Of a stretch of 64,000 nucleotides of DNA, positions 60,777 to 64,000 are shown one piece after another. The stretch's first letter is position 1. Every line of letters starts with the position of its first letter. Origin of the DNA: Vanrija pseudolonga (taxonomy: Eukaryota > Basidiomycota > Tremellomycetes > Trichosporonales > Trichosporonaceae). Under the pieces are notes generated by a model that ran no database searches, had not been told where the DNA came from, and saw nothing but the letters and a program-made list of their open reading frames with translations. The position numbers were made by a program, and so were the translations under genes. The stretch lies in the NCBI RefSeq assembly GCF_020906515.1, contig NC_085849.1, positions 3,100,001-3,164,000 on the forward strand. The letters run 5' to 3'.

Positions 60777-62182
60777 TAGTGACTGACCCGTGTGGTGTCG
60801 GACGGACTCGTGTCGCGCCACGCCCTATCGCGGTGGTAGTGGCGGGCATGTGGTCCGATCAGCGGCCTTGATTTCGGAACAGCGTTTCCCAGTTTAGTCA
60901 TGCGTTTCTTGTACGCGATGAACGCTGTTCTGTGCTTGTGGAATGCTGTGCTGTGCGTGCTGCTGCCGTGCCGTGGGCCGTGCCGAGCCCGCAACGCATC
61001 GACGGACGTGCCTTGCGAGCGCACCTGATTGACTTGACCCGGGTATGTAGGCATTCTGAAACCAACTGCAACCGTCGTCGGGGTAGGGTGTGGGCGCTGG
61101 GCGCGTGCAAACGCAGCAAGCACATGACTGCGGAATGTGGAATGTGGAAACGGTTTATCAAAAACGTGCCTAGAAAGTGGCGAGTGGCGGCGGCGGCCAA
61201 GACACGCACGCACGAGGCGACAGTCTGGCAGTTGGTTCTCGGGTCCCGCTGCCGCGATTCTCGGCGCCGCACACACCGACCGCATAATCGCTGCTGTTTG
61301 CTGCTGGTGGTCCCCGGTCCCCACCTCGGCGTCTCACTCAGGTCCGCTTACCCCCCCACCACAATTCGGCGTGCCTCTCTCTGCTAGCGGCGACGGACTC
61401 ACGGGACAATCTTCGGCACCACCGTAGGCCCGGGTCGTGGCGTAGCCCAGGTGGTAGGCAGTGTTTCAGCGGCCGCACCTGCCCACCCGGCTACTACTCC
61501 GCTGTTTGTGCTCATTACCACGAGAGAGGGAGAGATGCTCGGCGTGCTTGGCTCACTGCGGGGTGCTGCTGGCTCGTGTGTGTCGGATGGTGTGCTGGTG
61601 CGCTGGTGCGCGGCGCGGGGCACAACCCCCGAGCCTTCCTGGCGGGGGACACACGCGGTGCGCAAAGCGCCATTCTCGGCCCCCCCCCCCCCTTCGCGCC
61701 ACATGCATCCCTTCCCGGGCATTGTAGCTTCCCTCGCATGCTATCATGGTTTCCCCTGATGCCATCAGCGGCGGCGGCGGCAGCAGCAACGACGACGTCA
61801 GTGGCACCAGGCTACGACACGTATCGCGGCTCGGCGGACCGTGGGGTGGCTCCCCTCGCACGCAGCCCCTCTCCGCGGCTCGCCCCCTCTGCATCCGCTG
61901 CTAATCCGTGATCGGATCTCAATTGAGCGGGAACGTCGAAGAGGCTAAAGATAAACAGATAAACACGAGCTCGCCGCGCGGACAGTCTGGCCGCCGTAAA
62001 ACAAGGACATGGTGTGACAGCTTGTTGTCACATTCTAGGTATCCGGTTGAACAGAAGATCTCATTACTGATCACACTACAGACGCGCTCCATATGGCGAC
62101 TACTACGTTTAAACAGCTGTCTCTCTCTCTCTCTAATCCGCCCCTTGCGCGTCATCCTCATGTCTCGTGGTGGTGTCGTTGT
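60777..62182. other. 1.4-kb convergent intergenic region
   Basis: Between the 3' ends of the TF and ADE16-like genes. Holds 13 C at 61680-61692, a GCGGCGGCGG/GCAGCAACGACGAC tract near 61768-61796, and a (TC)n tract at 62121-62135. Open frames on both strands are Arg/Ala/Cys-rich shadows. No gene recognised. Confidence 0.45.
61680..61692 (+). repeat. Poly-C tract (13 C)
   Basis: Homopolymer in the convergent intergenic region. Confidence 0.8.
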
Positions 62183-64000
62183 CTAGTGGTGGAACAGGCG
62201 GAGGTTGGTGTGGGCGTAAACGAGGCCGTACTCGTCGGCGACCTTGACACACTCGTCGTCCATGATGGATCCGCTGGGCGCGGCAATGTACTGGACACCG
62301 CTACGCTTGGCGCGGTGCACGTTGTCGGGGAAGGGGAAGAAGGCGTCCGAGGCAATCGAGACACCCTTGAAGTTGGCAAAGTGCGCGGCCTTCTCCTCGG
62401 CGGTGAGGGGCTCGGGCACCTCCTCGAAGAGAGAGGCCCACTGGGCGCGTTCTGAAGGAGAAGCGGCAAAGGCCTCACCAGTGACAAAGAGGTCGATGGC
62501 GTTCGACTTGTCGGCGCGCTTGGTGCCCTTCTTGAAGGGAAGGGCGAGGACGCGGGGGTGGTGACGGAGCCACCAGTTGTCGGCCTTCTCACCGGCAAGA
62601 CGGGTGCAGTGGATACGCGACTGCTGGCCGGCACCGAGACCAATGACGGCACCGTTGAGAGCGTAGCAGACCGAGTTGGACTGGGTGTACTTGAGGGAAA
62701 GGGTGGCGACAATCAGGTCGGTAACGGCGTTCTTGGGGAGGTCCTTGTTCTTGGTGACGAGGTTGGTGAAGAGCGACGCGTCAATCTTGACGTCATTGCG
62801 GCGCTGCTGGAGCGAGACACCGTAGACCTGGCGGGTCTCAATGTCGGCGGGAACGTAGGCAGGGTCCATCTCGAGAACGCAGTACTTGCCGGCCTTCTTC
62901 TTCTTGAGGATCTCAAGGGCCTCGGGCTCGTAGCCGGGGGCAATGACACCGTCCGAAACCTCGCGCGAGATGATCTTGGCGGTAGGAACGTCGACAGTGT
63001 GCGAAAGGGCAAGGAAGTCGCCGAACGACGACATGCGGTCAGCGCCACGGGCACGGGCGTAGGCGGCAGCGAGGGGCGAGAGCTCCTTCAGGTCGTCGAC
63101 ACCAAAGACCTTGGCCTCAACATCGGAAAGGGGAACACCGACGGCGGCACCGGCGGGCGAGACGTGCTTGAACGAAGCAGCGGCGGGGAGGCCGAGGCCC
63201 TCGGCGAGCTCCTTGACAAGGGCCCACGAGTTGAGGGCGTCGAGGAGGTTGATGTAGCCGGGAGATCCCGAGAGGACTGTGACGGGGTCAGCGACGCCAC
63301 CACGAGCACACGCCAGACGCCCGACGCCACGGTCACGACCACGGTCACACGCCCGACTCTATACTCACTCTTGATGGGAAGCTCGCCGTCCTCGACAAAC
63401 GCCTGGGCAGGCTTCTGGTGGGGGTTGGCGCCGTAGCGGAGGGGAAGGCGCTGGTATCCGACACCAGCGGCGGCCTTGAGCTCGGGAGCCGAGTCGGTCG
63501 AGGCGTACTGCTTGCGGAAGTAGTCGGCAATGGCCTCGTCGTAGCTCTTGGTGGCCTCGAAGGCCTTGAGGGCGAGTCCGCGGCGGGTCTCGGCAGAGAC
63601 CTCGCCCGACTTCTTCCACTCGGCAATGACGGCGTCGTAGTCGGAGGGCGACGAGATGATCGACGTGCGCGCGTGGTTCTTGGCCGCGGCACGGAGGAGG
63701 GTCACGCCTCCAATGTCAATCTCCTCGATCGCGGCCGCGAGGGTGCAGTCGGGCTTGGAGGTCTGGAGGACGAAGGGGTAGAGGTTGCAGACGACGAGGG
63801 TGATCTTGTTGATGCCATTGTCCTTGAGGTCGGCAAGGTCCGAGGGGATGTCGCGAGCGAGGATACCGCCGTGGACGCCGGGGTGGAGCGTCTTGACACG
63901 GCCACCGAGGATCTCGGGCGCGTTCGTGATCGAGGAGACGTCCCTGGGAACGTGCGTCAGAAGAGGTGTCACAGGTTGGAGGTAAGGGTGTGATGGGCCG
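62183..64000 (-). CDS. ADE16: Bifunctional AICAR transformylase / IMP cyclohydrolase (5' end beyond window)
   Basis: Exons 63943-63369 and 63276-62183 (intron 92 bp); an acceptor at 63944 shows that an upstream intron runs to or beyond the window edge, so the N-terminal ~60 residues are missing. The enzyme performs the last two steps of de novo purine synthesis: formylation of AICAR by 10-formyl-THF, then ring closure to IMP. Visible in the cyclohydrolase part: [50 protein letters not shown]. In the transformylase part: [124 protein letters not shown], and the C-terminal NLRLFHH. Cytosolic. Confidence 0.96.

Noticed and set aside
62165-62192. tRNA A-box-like TGTCTAGTGGTGG
   Set aside because: It coincides with the C-terminus and stop of the ADE16-like gene read in reverse, and no downstream B box or cloverleaf follows.

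Overview
This window is nuclear DNA from a GC-rich, intron-dense fungus. Almost every gene is cut by short GT-AG introns, most of them 34-60 bp with a CTGAC/CTAAC-like branch site just before the acceptor. The gene set (coatomer, GRASP, Zn2Cys6 regulators, a GCKIII kinase, a Cryptococcus CPL1-like secreted protein) points to a basidiomycete yeast, most likely Tremellomycetes and perhaps Trichosporonales. That placement is inference from gene content and intron style. I rebuilt the gene models by hand, and each complete model was checked for reading-phase continuity across its introns.

Layout. 1-15 kb: a charged nuclear SCI1-like protein (partial at the left edge), an ARMT1/DUF89 metal-dependent phosphatase whose stop codon sits in a perfect 16-bp minisatellite, a DHA2-type MFS exporter, nucleoside diphosphate kinase, a small tail-anchored protein, the E1-alpha subunit of branched-chain 2-oxoacid dehydrogenase, and an unusual membrane-anchored GH15 glucoamylase. 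15-28 kb: a degenerate protein kinase, a DUF3074 START-like protein with a 9-nt exon, the Siw14 phosphatase, the histone-binding WD40 protein Hat2/Msi1, F1Fo-ATP synthase subunit e, beta-COP, and the Golgi protein GRASP/Grh1. 28-51 kb: a GCKIII Ste20-like kinase, a long Zn2Cys6 regulator, a 4.3-kb gene-poor interval, an NKAP-family RNA-processing protein, a Bud14/Tea4-like SH3 protein, a 3.3-kb gene-poor interval, and an AGC kinase with a long disordered tail. 51-64 kb: a CPL1-like secreted cysteine-rich protein, glutathione reductase, an ER FKBP, a second Zn2Cys6 regulator containing a GC-AG intron and a 9-nt exon, and the bifunctional purine enzyme Ade16/17, which runs off the right edge.

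The genes are mostly housekeeping and do not form a pathway cluster. Several touch common themes: secretory traffic (beta-COP, GRASP, FKBP2) and polarity/morphogenesis kinase signalling (GCKIII, Bud14-like, AGC). I see no transposon, retroelement, CRISPR array, rRNA or intact tRNA. No clearly new biological system is evident. The most interesting leads are the minisatellite at a stop codon, the microexons and GC-AG intron, a possible retained-intron N-terminus on the GCKIII kinase, the membrane-anchored glucoamylase, and the long non-coding intervals.
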